Positions 1 through 10,157 are shown, counted from the stretch's first letter. The stretch is 64,000 nucleotides of DNA from Rhodanobacter sp. (GCA_024711345.1 JANJTA010000037.1:1-64000); one strand, 5' to 3'. Notes: generated by a model from the sequence alone, not told the origin. Program-made: numbers and translations.

Positions 1-502
<502 letters not shown>

Positions 503-558
503 CTCTGCCGATGGAAAACGGCTGCTGCGTCAAGCCGCCACAGCTGCCGCGCGGATGC

Positions 559-1320
559 TCACTGCGGCAGCAGATTCTTGCCGATCGCGCGCAGCCGCTC
601 GGGGTCGCGCAACTCCATCTCGCGCCCTTCCAGTTCGATCAGGCCCTGCTGGCGGAACCGGCTGAGCACGCGGCTCACCGTCTCGGCCGCCAACCGCAGG
701 TAGTTGGCGATGTCGCCGCGCGACATGCTGAGGTGGAAGCGCGTGCCGGAGAAGCCGCGCTCTTCGTAGCGCGCGGCCAGGTCGGTGAGGAAGGCCGCCA
801 TGCGCACGTCGGCGTTGTGGTCGCCGGCCAGCAACGTGGCCATGCCCAGTTCCTTGCTGATCAGCCGGAACAACCGCTGCTGCACCGCCGGCATGCGCGT
901 GGCCAGCGCGCTCATCGCCGGAAACGAGAAGCGGCAGAAATACGCCGTATCCAGCGCCACCGCATCGCACGGGAACTGGTCCGGGTAGATCGCGTTGAGC
1001 CCGATCACCTCGCCGGGCAGGTAGAAGCCCAGCACCTGCTCGCGCCCGGCGGGATCGACCATACTGGTCTTCACGGTGCCGGCGCGCACGGCGAAGATCG
1101 AGCGGAACGGATCGCCCGTGCGGAAGATGTGCTCGCCGGCATGGAACGGCCCGACATGCTCGACCAGGCAGTGCAGCGCGACCAGCTCCGGCTTGCCGTA
1201 ACCTTCGGCGATGCATGCGCCGGAAAACGCGCAGGTGCGGCAGAAGTGGGTCTCGTCGCCATCGTCGGCGATCGGGCTGGGCGGTTCGGGCAGGCGACCT
1301 GCCGGATGGTTGCGGCGCAT
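559..1320 (-). CDS. fnr: Crp/Fnr-family regulator with FNR-type [4Fe-4S] cysteines
   Basis: 253-residue oxygen-responsive transcription factor. The N-terminus has C-x2-C-x5-C (Cys27, Cys30, Cys36). A fourth cysteine, Cys129, lies 93 residues after Cys36, the same spacing as Cys29 to Cys122 in E. coli FNR, so a [4Fe-4S] sensor is likely. A cyclic-nucleotide-binding-like beta roll follows, then a helix-turn-helix near residues 195-225 with ETVSR, matching the E-xx-SR DNA-contact residues of FNR. It sits directly upstream of nirK in the same direction; an FNR-like box lies in the gap. The extra Cys51 and Cys118 have no clear role. Start chosen at the first ATG; the RBS is weak. Confidence 0.9.
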   Translation of the reverse strand: MRRNHPAGRLPEPPSPIADDGDETHFCRTCAFSGACIAEGYGKPELVALHCLVEHVGPFHAGEHIFRTGDPFRSIFAVRAGTVKTSMVDPAGREQVLGFYLPGEVIGLNAIYPDQFPCDAVALDTAYFCRFSFPAMSALATRMPAVQQRLFRLISKELGMATLLAGDHNADVRMAAFLTDLAARYEERGFSGTRFHLSMSRGDIANYLRLAAETVSRVLSRFRQQGLIELEGREMELRDPERLRAIGKNLLPQ

Positions 1321-1492
1321 GGGGAACCTGTGGGAATCGCGCGGGGGGGGTTCGGGCGGGATGGCGCCAGGTCGCGGTCATCACGCCAACATGGCGGAAT
1401 ATATCGCGATGATACGCAATGGCGGCGATGGCGGTGACCCATGCCACGGGGCATGACGTCGCAGCGAGGTCTGCGCCCGGTCTTGCCGCTCC

Positions 1493-1526
1493 GGAAAGAA
1501 CAAGGGCCGGCATCGCTGCCGGCCCT
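1493..1526 (-). terminator. Rho-independent terminator of tRNA-Asn
   Basis: A perfect 10-bp stem (AGGGCCGGCA / TGCCGGCCCT, 1503-1526, four-base loop) is followed on the minus strand by TTGTTCTTT. It lies 11 bp beyond the 3' end of the tRNA gene. Confidence 0.8.
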
Positions 1527-1537
1527 CGACTTGCATC

Positions 1538-1614
1538 TGGCGCCCGAAGTTGGACTCGAACCAACGACCCCCTGATTAACAGTCAAGTGCTCTAACCGGC
1601 TGAGCTATTCGGGC
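1538..1614 (-). tRNA. tRNA-Asn (anticodon GTT)
   Basis: 77-nt cloverleaf including an encoded CCA end. The seven-base acceptor stem is GCCCGAA paired with TTCGGGC, with discriminator G. The anticodon loop CTGTTAA gives GTT (Asn). The T-arm carries GTTCGAGTC. It stands alone between ppnN and the fnr-nirK pair, with its own promoter and terminator. Confidence 0.97.
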
Positions 1615-1625
1615 GGGAGCTGCGT

Positions 1626-1654
1626 AGTTTGCTGAGCGCCCCGCGAACTGTCAA
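1626..1654 (-). promoter_or_regulatory. Sigma-70 promoter of tRNA-Asn
   Basis: A perfect -35 TTGACA (1649-1654) is followed after 17 bp by CAAACT (1626-1631). The predicted start is a few bases before the mature tRNA 5' end at 1614. The -10 is weak, but the position and the perfect -35 make this the likely tRNA promoter. Confidence 0.55.
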
Positions 1655-1681
1655 GCCGCGCCGGACCGCCGCCGCGCCCCC

Positions 1682-3082
1682 TCAGGCGCTCAGCACCCGG
1701 TAGCACGGCACGTACGCGGTACCGCCGGGGAGCTTCATGCGGTGCTGGTCGACGAAGGCCTGCAGCAGCTTGTCCAGCGCGCGCATGATGTCGGCGTCGC
1801 CGTCGATGGCGAACGGGCCGTGCTGCTCGATCGCCTGCACGCCTTCCTCCTTCACGTTGCCGGCAACGATGCCGGAAAAGGCCCGGCGCAGGTCGGCCGC
1901 GAGCTCGTGCCGCGGGCGCTCGCGATGGATCTGCAGCGAGCGCATCGCCTCGTGGGTGGGGCGGAACGGCTGCTGGAACTCCAGCGGAATCTGCAGCGCC
2001 CAGTTGAAGAAGAATGCGTCCTTGGTGTCGAGCCGGTTGTGGCGCACCTTCTCCAGCCCCTTGATCATCATGCGCGCCACCGTTTCCGGGTCGTCCACGA
2101 TAATCTGGTAATGCCGGGCCACCTCGTCGCCGAGGGTCAGGCGCAGGAAGCGGTCGATCTGCTCGAAATAGGCCGCCGACTGGCGCGGACCGGTGAAGAT
2201 CAGCGGGAACGGCGTGCTGGCGTTGTCCGGGTGCAGCAGGATGCCGAGCAGGTAGAGGATCTCCTCGGCCGTGCCGACGCCGCCGGGGAACACGATGATG
2301 CCGTGGCCCAGGCGCACGAACGCCTCCAGCCGCTTCTCGATGTCCGGCATGATCACCAGGTGGTTGACGATCGGGTTCGGCGACTCGGCGGCGATGATGC
2401 CCGGTTCGGTGATGCCGATGTAGCGGTTGTGCCGGCGCCGCTGCTTGGCGTGCGAGATGGTGGCGCCCTTCATCGGCCCCTTCATCGCACCCGGGCCGCA
2501 GCCGGTGCAGATGTCCAGCCCGCGCAGGCCGAGCTGGTAGCCGACCAGCTTGGTGTAGTCGTACTCCTCGCGCGAGATCGAATGGCCGCCCCAGCACACC
2601 ACCAGGTTCGGGTCGACCTGCGGCTTGAGGATGCGCGCGTTGCGCAGGATCTCGAACACGCTCTGGGTCAGCGCGGCGGACGCATCCAGGTCGAAACCGA
2701 TCTGCTCCAGTTGAGTCGACACGTAGACGATGTCGCGCACCACCGCCACCAGCAGCTCGTTGATGCCCCGGATGATCTGGCCGTCCACGAACGCCTGCGC
2801 CGGCGCGCTGGACAGCTCGATCTTCATGCCGCGATCCTGCTGCAGCACCTGGATGTCGAAGTCCGGGTATTGCTCCAGGATGACGCGCGGGTCGTCGCTG
2901 ATGTTGCCGGAGGTCAGCACCGCCAGCGCGCAGCGCCGCAGCAGCGCGTGCAGGCCCGAGCCGCTGGCACCGCGCAGGCGCGCCACCTCGTTGCGCGAAA
3001 GCACGTCCAGGCCGCCGATGGGGGAAATGCGGGCACTGACGGTGGCGGGTCTGCCCGCGTCGCCAGCGTGAAAATCGTTCAT
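1682..3082 (-). CDS. ppnN: Nucleotide 5'-monophosphate nucleosidase PpnN (YgdH/LOG family)
   Basis: 466-residue cytosolic nucleosidase of the PpnN family, which splits purine/pyrimidine nucleoside monophosphates into base and ribose 5-phosphate; in E. coli it is stimulated by (p)ppGpp. The N-terminal PpnN-specific domain (ISPIGGLDVLS...) precedes a Rossmann-like LOG core whose signature PGGVGTAEE corresponds to the PGGxGTxxE motif. An upstream in-frame ATG exists, but the start at 3082 is preferred: it follows CAGGAGAACG and matches the family N-terminus. The gene is monocistronic, upstream of tRNA-Asn. Confidence 0.92.
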   Translation of the reverse strand: MNDFHAGDAGRPATVSARISPIGGLDVLSRNEVARLRGASGSGLHALLRRCALAVLTSGNISDDPRVILEQYPDFDIQVLQQDRGMKIELSSAPAQAFVDGQIIRGINELLVAVVRDIVYVSTQLEQIGFDLDASAALTQSVFEILRNARILKPQVDPNLVVCWGGHSISREEYDYTKLVGYQLGLRGLDICTGCGPGAMKGPMKGATISHAKQRRRHNRYIGITEPGIIAAESPNPIVNHLVIMPDIEKRLEAFVRLGHGIIVFPGGVGTAEEILYLLGILLHPDNASTPFPLIFTGPRQSAAYFEQIDRFLRLTLGDEVARHYQIIVDDPETVARMMIKGLEKVRHNRLDTKDAFFFNWALQIPLEFQQPFRPTHEAMRSLQIHRERPRHELAADLRRAFSGIVAGNVKEEGVQAIEQHGPFAIDGDADIMRALDKLLQAFVDQHRMKLPGGTAYVPCYRVLSA

Positions 3083-3170
3083 CCGGTCGTTCTCCTGCCG
3101 CTGACGACACGACTGCCTCATGCAGCGCCGTGGCGGACCGCTTAGCTTCCCCTGCGCAGCGGGCATGGGT

Positions 3171-3209
3171 CAAGACAAGAAAAGACCGGCGCCCTCGCGG
3201 GCGCCGGTC
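3171..3209 (-). terminator. Terminator of the TonB-dependent receptor gene
   Basis: A perfect 11-bp stem (GACCGGCGCCC / GGGCGCCGGTC, 3184-3209) with a four-base loop is followed on the minus strand by TCTTTTCTTGTCTT. It is 25 bp past the receptor stop codon. Confidence 0.85.
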
Positions 3210-3234
3210 CTGGGTTGCCGCCAGTGACGGACGG

Positions 3235-6200
3235 TCAGAAGGTGTACTTGACCGTCAGCAGCACCGACCAGCGCTGGGCGAGGTCGTCGCCGAAGTTCAC
3301 GTAGGTCGGGATGGCGCGCGGCGCGTAGTTGCCGTTCGCGTCGGTGTAGTTGCTGCCGCTGATGTCGTAGATGTACTTGCCGGTGGCCGGATCCACGCCG
3401 TAGTAGTCGGCGAGGGCGCGGCCGCCCGGGAAGGCCACCCGCTTCTCGATGCCCCACTTCTTGTTCAGCAGGTTCGTGAAGTTGTAGACGTCGAGCTTGA
3501 TGATGCCCTTGTTGCCCTTGAAGATGCCGGGGATTTCCTGGCTGAAGCTCAGGTCGATCTGGTTGATCCAGCCGGCACGGTCGCCGTTGCGGCCGGCGAT
3601 GCCGCCCTGATGGTCCTTCAGGTAGTCGTTCTTCTGCACGTAGGCGTAGAACTGGTCGATCTTCTGCTGGCTGACGTTGGAGCGGAACTCCACCTCGCCC
3701 GGCTTCGGAATGTAGACCAGATCGTTGGTCACGCCGTCGCCGTTGGCGTCGTTGCCGAACGCCCAGCTGTACGGCGCGCCGTTGTGGCCGTCGTAGAAGA
3801 TGCTGGCGCTGGTGGCGTAGTCGCCGAAGAAGCGGTGCTGCCAGTTCAGGCTGGCCATCACGCGACGCGGGATCGAGTAGTTCGACGGGCTCGCCTTGTT
3901 CTCGCCCGGGTTGGTGATGTAGTTGTTGACGTAGTTCGAGCGGGCCACGCTGGACGTACCCGGGTTCACCTCGGTGGCGCGGCTCCAAGTGAAGCCGATC
4001 ATGCCCGACCAGTCATCCGAGAACGGCTTCTTCAACGACAGTGCCAGGCTGTCCGCCTTGCCGCGGCTGGTGTTGGCCAGGTTGATGGTGCCGTCGGTGA
4101 AGGCCTTGTTCGACAGGTAGCGGTTCGTCTGGTTCTTGTTGCGCGGATCCAGCGTGATGTCCTTGTAGTAGCTGAAGCGGCCATCCGGCAGCAGGGCGGT
4201 GGGTGCGCCGGTGTTGTAGTTCTGGAACCAGATCGCGTCGCGCACCTTGATGTGCTCGTAGTCGGCGGTGGCGATCAGACCCCACCACGGCAGTTCCTTG
4301 TCGAAGCCCAGCGAGAGCTTCCATACGCTCGGCAGGCGGAAGCCCGGCTCCACCGTGTTGACGGTCTGCGCACCGGTGCCCGGCGTGCCGTCGTTCTGGT
4401 GGTACGGATCGGCGCTGAACGCCGGCAGGTTGGTCTGGCAACCGCGCTGGGTCGGACCGCAGTTGAACTGGGTCTGGGTGACGCCCGAGTTGGAGTAGAT
4501 GTTGCCGAGCCAGACGGTGGGCGGGTTGGAGATGAACAGGCCCGCACCGCCGCGCAGCTGGGTCATGCGCTCGGTGTCGAACGCATAGTTGAACGACAGG
4601 CGCGGCTGGATGACGCGATTGCCGTTGATGGTGGTCTGGTTGCTGCGGCCGAAGCCGCCGGTGGCCTGGCCCAGCGCATTGACGCCCGGCGCGGCCGCAA
4701 ACGCCGCGTTGTACAGCGGCTTGTCCTGGACCAGCGGAATGTCCACGCGCACGCCGTACTGCACCGACAGGTTCGGGTTGACCTGCCAGGTGTCCTGCAG
4801 GAACACGCCCCACTGCTTCATGCGGAAGGCGGCGGCGACGTCCGCCTCGCTCAGGCCGTCGGCCGGACGGTTGTAGCGGTACTGGTAGTAGCTGCCGCGC
4901 AGGAAGTTCTCCAGGCCGGTGTACGGCTGGCCGGTGGCTGGATTGATGTCGGCGCTGTCCTCGAACGTGTAGCTGCCGTAGGCGTTCTGCATGAACAGGT
5001 TGTAGATGTCGTTGTGCTCGTAGTCGAAGCCGCCCTTGATCGTGTGGTCGCCGGCGTAATAGGTGCCGGCCCAGGCGAAGTTCAGCGTCTTGGTCTTGAG
5101 CACGTTGGCCTGGCTGGAATACTCCGTGCCGAACTCTACCGAGGTGCCGTCGCTGAAGGTGGTCGGGTACACCCGCACGTCGGGGCTGGCGATGCCGTTG
5201 TAGGGGCCGCGCAGCTGGTCGAATTTCGCGTACGACAGCGTGGTGTCGGTGGAGAAGTTCGACGACCAGTCGTCGTAGAAGTGCACCGCGTAGCTCTTGC
5301 TGTCGACGTTGGTGGTGTACCAGCCGCTGGACAGCACCAGGTTGGTGTTGGTGCCGGTAATGACCGGCTTGGTTTCCTTGGTGCGGCTGTAGGTGAAGCT
5401 GGCGCGATGATTGTCGCTGATGTTCCAGTCGATCTTGCCGAGGTAGCGCTTGTCCTGCAGGTTGGTGTTGCCGCCGCCGTAGCTGCCCGGATCCCCCAGG
5501 CCCAGCGACTTGGCCGCATCGATCACCTGCTGTACCTGGGTCGAGGTCAGCCCCGCGATCGGCGTGGAAGCGCCCGAGTCCGCCGGACCGTAGGGGCTGC
5601 CCGCGCCGACCTTCACGCTCTTTTCGGCGGAAAGGAAGAAGAACAGCTTGTCCTTCACGATCGGGCCGCCCACGGTGGCGCCACCCGTCCACTGGCGATC
5701 GAACGCGGTGTACTTCGCGTCGTTCTCGTTCTTGCCGATCATGTTCTGGTTCTGGAACACGTAGTAGACCGAACCATGGAAATCGTTGGTGCCGCTCTTG
5801 GTGACGGCATTCACGTTGGCGCCGACACCACGGCGGATGGAGGTGTCGTAGTTCGCCGTGGAGATGTTGTACTCCTCGATCGTGTCCTGCGAGATTGGCG
5901 TGGCCAGCGTCGGCAGGCCGTTCGCGTTCAGGCCGAACGGGTCGTTCGCGCTGACCGAATCCACCGTGATGTTGTTGTAGCGGCTGTTCTGGCCGATGGC
6001 CGAGAACTCGCCACGCTGGCGGTCGGTAACCACGATGCGCGGGTCGAGGCGCACGATGTTCTGGATCGAGCGGTCCGGCGCCGGCATGGCCTCGATCTCG
6101 CGCCGGGAGACGTTGGTCGAGATGCCCTTGTTGTCGGGGCTGAAGGTCTGCGCCAGCGTGCTGGCCGAAACCGTCACGCCGCCCAGTTCGGTGGCCTGCT

Positions 6201-6552
6201 GCGCACTGGCACCGGTCAGCGTGATGTTGATCGCCGATTCCTGGGCCAGCTGCAGGTAGACGTTGTCCTGATCAGCCTGCACACCGTCCTTGCTGGCCTT
6301 CACGTCGAACGGACCACCGACGCGCAGGCCCTGCGCGGCATAACGACCGTTGTTGTCGGTAGTGACGACCTTGGTGGTGCCCGAAGGCTCGTGCACGATC
6401 TGCACGGTGGCGCCGGCTACCGGCTGGCCGTTTGCGTCGAGCACGCGACCGCTGATCGAGGAGGAGGTGTCCTGCGCAATGGCAGGCACCGACGCTGCCA
6501 GCAGCGAGGCGATGGCAAACGGCAGGAGTTTGGTGCGAATTCGGCTGTTCAT
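3235..6552 (-). CDS. TonB-dependent outer-membrane receptor, Oar-like, with carboxypeptidase-regulatory-like domain
   Basis: 1105-residue outer-membrane transporter. It has a Sec signal ending ...VPAIAQ (about 26 residues), a carboxypeptidase-regulatory-like beta-sandwich (about 32-115, ISGRVLDANGQPVAGATV), a plug domain (about 130-250) and a long beta-barrel ending in an aromatic (VKYTF), as expected for BAM insertion. This architecture is the Oar-like group common in Xanthomonadales, sometimes linked to uptake of oligomeric nutrients or export of proteases; the substrate is unknown. AGGGACGACCC before the ATG is the RBS. It stands alone with its own terminator. Confidence 0.9.
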   Translation of the reverse strand: MNSRIRTKLLPFAIASLLAASVPAIAQDTSSSISGRVLDANGQPVAGATVQIVHEPSGTTKVVTTDNNGRYAAQGLRVGGPFDVKASKDGVQADQDNVYLQLAQESAINITLTGASAQQATELGGVTVSASTLAQTFSPDNKGISTNVSRREIEAMPAPDRSIQNIVRLDPRIVVTDRQRGEFSAIGQNSRYNNITVDSVSANDPFGLNANGLPTLATPISQDTIEEYNISTANYDTSIRRGVGANVNAVTKSGTNDFHGSVYYVFQNQNMIGKNENDAKYTAFDRQWTGGATVGGPIVKDKLFFFLSAEKSVKVGAGSPYGPADSGASTPIAGLTSTQVQQVIDAAKSLGLGDPGSYGGGNTNLQDKRYLGKIDWNISDNHRASFTYSRTKETKPVITGTNTNLVLSSGWYTTNVDSKSYAVHFYDDWSSNFSTDTTLSYAKFDQLRGPYNGIASPDVRVYPTTFSDGTSVEFGTEYSSQANVLKTKTLNFAWAGTYYAGDHTIKGGFDYEHNDIYNLFMQNAYGSYTFEDSADINPATGQPYTGLENFLRGSYYQYRYNRPADGLSEADVAAAFRMKQWGVFLQDTWQVNPNLSVQYGVRVDIPLVQDKPLYNAAFAAAPGVNALGQATGGFGRSNQTTINGNRVIQPRLSFNYAFDTERMTQLRGGAGLFISNPPTVWLGNIYSNSGVTQTQFNCGPTQRGCQTNLPAFSADPYHQNDGTPGTGAQTVNTVEPGFRLPSVWKLSLGFDKELPWWGLIATADYEHIKVRDAIWFQNYNTGAPTALLPDGRFSYYKDITLDPRNKNQTNRYLSNKAFTDGTINLANTSRGKADSLALSLKKPFSDDWSGMIGFTWSRATEVNPGTSSVARSNYVNNYITNPGENKASPSNYSIPRRVMASLNWQHRFFGDYATSASIFYDGHNGAPYSWAFGNDANGDGVTNDLVYIPKPGEVEFRSNVSQQKIDQFYAYVQKNDYLKDHQGGIAGRNGDRAGWINQIDLSFSQEIPGIFKGNKGIIKLDVYNFTNLLNKKWGIEKRVAFPGGRALADYYGVDPATGKYIYDISGSNYTDANGNYAPRAIPTYVNFGDDLAQRWSVLLTVKYTF

Positions 6553-6916
6553 TCTTGGGTCGTCCCTCAGGCTCGCAACGAAAAAAAACGCTTGTTTGGG
6601 GCCAAAAAACGCCGCCTCGCCCGGCAGTTGCCAGGCGTGACCGGACGCATGCGTGACCCCGGTTGTGGTCTTGCCGCAACTCCACGGAGCATGGAGTCGC
6701 CATGAACTTCACTCGCCGCACCTTTTCGCCTGCGGCGATTGTTAAGCGACTTTAACGATATTGTATGACATCTCCGTAACAACTACACGTCGGCAGCCAT
6801 CTCCGAATTTCCCCAAGCCGGGGACGTGAATCGTTACAGATCAATGAGGTAGCGCAATCTCCGTTGTCCCCATCGCGCCCTCCCGTGCCGCACCGGCCTG
6901 CCCTGCCTATACCGGA
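6553..6916 (-). other. Intergenic region upstream of the TonB receptor; no gene seen
   Basis: This 364-bp stretch holds no coding frame I can support. The part at 6735-6790 is AT-richer and includes TACAAT (rc of 6760-6765) and TATCGT (rc of 6755-6760) as possible -10 elements for the receptor gene, but no convincing -35. A short CCCC/GGGG hairpin near 6815 is too weak to call a terminator. Confidence 0.4.
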
Positions 6917-8629
6917 TCACTCCCGCTTGCCGAGATAGCGCGCACGCTTCGCCGGTTTCAGGTTGGCCAGGTCGAGCATCACCAGGCCGTCCACGCAGCC
7001 GGAGAAACCCGGGTCCTCGCCGAAGTCGAAGAACTGCACGCCGGCCGGCTCGACCAGGTCGACGTACTGTCGATACAGCACCGGCATGCTCACGCCCAGC
7101 GCGTCCAGATGGTGCTTCAGCTTGCCCAGGCCGGCGACGGCGTCCAGCCCCTCCAGCGCCGCGCGCACGCCCTGCACCACTTCGGGCGAGACCACGAAGG
7201 GCTGGCGCGCCGCGGCCAGGCCCGGCGCGCCGAAATAATGCTGATGCGCCGCGGCGATCCATTCGCGCGCCTCGCGCGGCAGGCTCATCGACATGCTCAC
7301 CGGGCCGAACAGGTAGCGCAGCTCCGGGTGCCGCTGCAGGTACAGGCCGATGCCCTGCCACAACTGGTCCAGTGCGCGCGAACGCCAGTACGCCGGCGCA
7401 ATGAAGCTGCGCCCCAGCTCCAGCCCCTGCGCCAGGCGCGATTCCAGCGCCGGCGAATAGTCGAACAGGCTGGACGTGTACAGGCCGGCCATGCCGCGCT
7501 CGGCGATCAAGCGGCCGCCGTGGCCGAAGCGGTAGGCGCCGACGATGCGCAGCGCCTGCGGGTCCCACAACACCAGATGTTCGTAATGCGGATCGTAGGC
7601 GTCCAGGTCGCGCCGGGCGCCGGTGCCCTCGCCGACCTTGCGGAAGGTCAGTTCGCGCAGGCGGCCGATCTCGCGCAGCACCGCGCTGTCGGGCACCCCC
7701 ATGAACAGCCAAGCCTGCTTGCCGTCACCCAGGTCGGCCAGCTTCTCGCCGCGCGCAAGCTCCGCGGCGATCGCCGCCGCCGGCTCGGGCAGCGCCAGCG
7801 GCGCCTGGCCGCCGAACACCAGGCCGCGGTGCTGACCAACCCGGTAGACGTGCCGGCGCATCAGCCTGGCGGCCTGCTTCGCCGAGCCGCCGCTGCGCTG
7901 CGCCAGCTCCTCGGCGCTGACCAGCGCGCCGATGCTGAAACCGATCCGCCGCTTGCCGGGCGCCACCGCCTCGCGCGGCAGCATCGCCGTGCTCAGCGGC
8001 TTGGCCAGCATCGACAGGCCATAGAACACGGCCGAGTTGCGCGCCGACACGTGTACCGGCAGCACCGGCGTCTTGCTGCGCAAGGACAACCGCGCAAAGC
8101 CGTCCGACCAGTGGCCGTCACGCACGCCGCCGGGGCGCATGCGCGAGACCTCGCCGGCGGGGAACACGATCAGCGCCTCGCCCTGCTCCAGCGCCCGATA
8201 GATGCCGCGCAGACGCGAGGCGGCGCCCTTGCCGAACACGTCCACAGCCAGCAGCAATTGGCCCAGTTGCGGCACCGTCGCCAGCCAGTCGTTGCCGAGG
8301 ATGCGCACGTCGCGGCGCACCGAGCCGATCAGCTGCAGCAGCGCCAGCGCGTCCTGCATGCCCAGCGGATGGTTGGCCACCACCAGCAGCGGGCCGTCGA
8401 CGGGAATGTTCTCGAGGTCGCCGGGGTTGACGTGGTGGCTGGTGCCGAGCACGTCCAGCACGCGATCGACGAAGTCGAAGCCTTCGGCGTCGCCGACCCG
8501 GGCCAGTACGCGATTGAAGCCGTCTTCGTCGGCCAGCCGGCCGAGCATGCCTGCCATCGGCCGGCGCAGGCGCGGGTATTGCGCCAACCAGGGCAGTCGA
8601 TCGACAAGGGACTGTTCGATGCTCAGCAT
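6917..8629 (-). CDS. Two-domain acyltransferase, OlsF-like (ornithine-lipid or related acyl-lipid synthesis)
   Basis: 570 residues. The first ~280 form a PlsC-type acyltransferase: NHPLGMQD near residue 95 is the His...Asp motif in the HX5D form used by the hemolysin/OlsA-like group, and FPAGEVSRM is the next conserved block. The C-terminal ~260 residues form a GNAT-like OlsB/hemolysin acyltransferase domain (VGAYRFG..., YTSSLFDYSP..., ELGRSFI...). This order is that of bifunctional OlsF, which N- and O-acylates ornithine. The alternative is a two-domain 'hemolysin' of unknown acceptor. It lies downstream of marC in the same direction, 97 bp apart. Confidence 0.75.
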   Translation of the reverse strand: MLSIEQSLVDRLPWLAQYPRLRRPMAGMLGRLADEDGFNRVLARVGDAEGFDFVDRVLDVLGTSHHVNPGDLENIPVDGPLLVVANHPLGMQDALALLQLIGSVRRDVRILGNDWLATVPQLGQLLLAVDVFGKGAASRLRGIYRALEQGEALIVFPAGEVSRMRPGGVRDGHWSDGFARLSLRSKTPVLPVHVSARNSAVFYGLSMLAKPLSTAMLPREAVAPGKRRIGFSIGALVSAEELAQRSGGSAKQAARLMRRHVYRVGQHRGLVFGGQAPLALPEPAAAIAAELARGEKLADLGDGKQAWLFMGVPDSAVLREIGRLRELTFRKVGEGTGARRDLDAYDPHYEHLVLWDPQALRIVGAYRFGHGGRLIAERGMAGLYTSSLFDYSPALESRLAQGLELGRSFIAPAYWRSRALDQLWQGIGLYLQRHPELRYLFGPVSMSMSLPREAREWIAAAHQHYFGAPGLAAARQPFVVSPEVVQGVRAALEGLDAVAGLGKLKHHLDALGVSMPVLYRQYVDLVEPAGVQFFDFGEDPGFSGCVDGLVMLDLANLKPAKRARYLGKRE

Positions 8630-8726
8630 GTCTGCCTCCTCGAGTTCCCCCCATCCTGCCGGCCGATTATGACAGTCGCACGATCATGCGAAGGCCGCCC
8701 TGCGACAACTGGGCAAGCTCACTGTT

Positions 8727-9338
8727 TCAAACGTTCACGTGCAGAAAGGCCGCCACGCCGGCCATGAACATCTGCACCGACAGTGCGATCAGCAGCATGC
8801 CCATCACGCGCTCCAGTGCGGTGAGCACGCTCTCGCCCAGCCAACGGAACAGATAGGTGGCGCTGAGCAGGATCAGCGAGCTGGTCAGCCACGCCAGCAG
8901 CAGCGCAATGGTCCAGTCGGCGGTGCGGCCGGGCTGGGTGTTGGTCAGCAGCAGCAGCGCCGCCATCGCCGAGGGCCCGGCCACGCCGGGGATCGCCATC
9001 GGCACGATGAACGGTTCGCCACCGCCGGCCTTGCCGAAGATGCCGCTGCCGTCGGCCGGCGGAAACACCATGCGGATGCCGATCAGGAACAGCACGATGC
9101 CGCCGGCGATGCTGATCGACTCCTGCTTCAGCTGCAGCAGCCGCAGGAAATACTGCCCGCCGAACAGGAACGCCAGCAGCACGCCCAGCGCGATCAGCAG
9201 CTCGCGCACCATGACGCGGCGCCGGCGCTTCGGCGGCACCTCCTTCAGCAGGCTCAGGAACAACGGGATGTTGCCCAGCGGGTCCATGATCAGGAACAGC
9301 AGGATGCCCGCCGACAATGTGGTCATCTGCGATTCCAT
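8727..9338 (-). CDS. MarC-family inner-membrane protein
   Basis: 203 residues with six predicted hydrophobic helices, including the conserved FLIMDPLGNIPLF near the N-terminus, the typical MarC/YhgN signature. It is an integral inner-membrane protein. The family was once linked to multiple antibiotic resistance, but no transport activity is established. It is 48 bp downstream of the SDR gene, so possibly the last member of a grxD-SDR-marC unit. Confidence 0.88.
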   Translation of the reverse strand: MESQMTTLSAGILLFLIMDPLGNIPLFLSLLKEVPPKRRRRVMVRELLIALGVLLAFLFGGQYFLRLLQLKQESISIAGGIVLFLIGIRMVFPPADGSGIFGKAGGGEPFIVPMAIPGVAGPSAMAALLLLTNTQPGRTADWTIALLLAWLTSSLILLSATYLFRWLGESVLTALERVMGMLLIALSVQMFMAGVAAFLHVNV

Positions 9339-9386
9339 CTCGACTCCCTTCTCGCTGGCGGCGCCGCAGCGCCACCGGAAAAACCA

Positions 9387-10157
9387 TCAGCCTGCCCGCA
9401 GGTCCAGCACGGTGCCGCGCGCCTCGGCGCCCTGCGCGCCGAGCAGGTACACCGCGGCGGCAGCGGCGGCGTCCGGCAGCGGCCGCTGCAGGAGGTCCTC
9501 GCCGAAATATGCCAGCTGCCGCAGCGCGGTGCGCATCGGTGCCGGCAGCATCGCATGGACGCGCAGCGGGCCGCTATCGGTCTCCTCGTGCAGGATCGCC
9601 ACGAACCGTTCCAGCGCCGCCTTCGATGCGCCGTAGCCGCCCCAGTGCGCGCGCTGCAGCAGCGCGGGGTCGTCCAGCACGAACACCACCGCGCTGTCGG
9701 CGGCCTGGGTCAGCAGCGGCAGGCAGGCCTGGGTCAGTGCGAATGGCGCGTTCACGTTGACGTGCATGGCGCGCAACCAGGCATCGGGCTTGTGCATGCT
9801 GATCGGGGTCAGTCCGCCGAAGCTGACCGCCGCATGCACGATGCCGTCGAGCCGGCCGAAGTCGCGTTCCAGCCCTTCGGCCAGCGCGGCGTAATCGCGC
9901 GGCGTGGCCAGCTCCATGTCCAGCGGATGGATCACCGGCTCGGCCAGACCCTCGGCCAGCATCGCGTCGTACAGCTGTTCCAGCTGGCGCTTGCGCTTGC
10001 CGGTGATCACCACCGTGGCGCCGGCACGCGATGCCGCGCGCGCCACCGCACCGCCGAGCCCGCCGTAGGCGCCGGTGACCAGCACCACGCGATCGGCCAG
10101 GGTATCGGCGGCGGGCTGCCAGCCCGCGGGCAGGCGCGACGCGCGCAACGTCGTCAA
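9387..10157 (-). CDS. YciK-like short-chain dehydrogenase/reductase
   Basis: 256 residues. The Rossmann NAD(P)-binding signature [10 protein letters not shown] replaces TGxxxGxG near residues 24-33, and the active-site YGASK is present. The catalytic Ser normally 13 residues before the Tyr is not evident ([19 protein letters not shown]), as in some YciK-like proteins, so activity is uncertain. No ATG or GTG suits the N-terminus; TTG at 10157 overlaps the grxD stop (TTGA), implying translational coupling. A longer reading frame continues upstream through grxD but is antigenic noise in the wrong frame of that gene. Confidence 0.8.
   Translation of the reverse strand: MTTLRASRLPAGWQPAADTLADRVVLVTGAYGGLGGAVARAASRAGATVVITGKRKRQLEQLYDAMLAEGLAEPVIHPLDMELATPRDYAALAEGLERDFGRLDGIVHAAVSFGGLTPISMHKPDAWLRAMHVNVNAPFALTQACLPLLTQAADSAVVFVLDDPALLQRAHWGGYGASKAALERFVAILHEETDSGPLRVHAMLPAPMRTALRQLAYFGEDLLQRPLPDAAAAAAVYLLGAQGAEARGTVLDLRAG

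Noticed and set aside
1398-1415. Palindrome-like TATATCGCGATGATA before fnr
   Set aside because: Imperfect and not fitting FNR, Dnr or NsrR consensus; no repeated copy elsewhere in the window.
3130-6705. Very long open frame (over 1100 codons) on the plus strand opposite the TonB receptor
   Set aside because: It is an antisense shadow in GC-rich DNA. The minus-strand frame encodes a clear TonB receptor with signal peptide and terminator; the antisense product has Val/Ala/Arg-biased composition and no domain.
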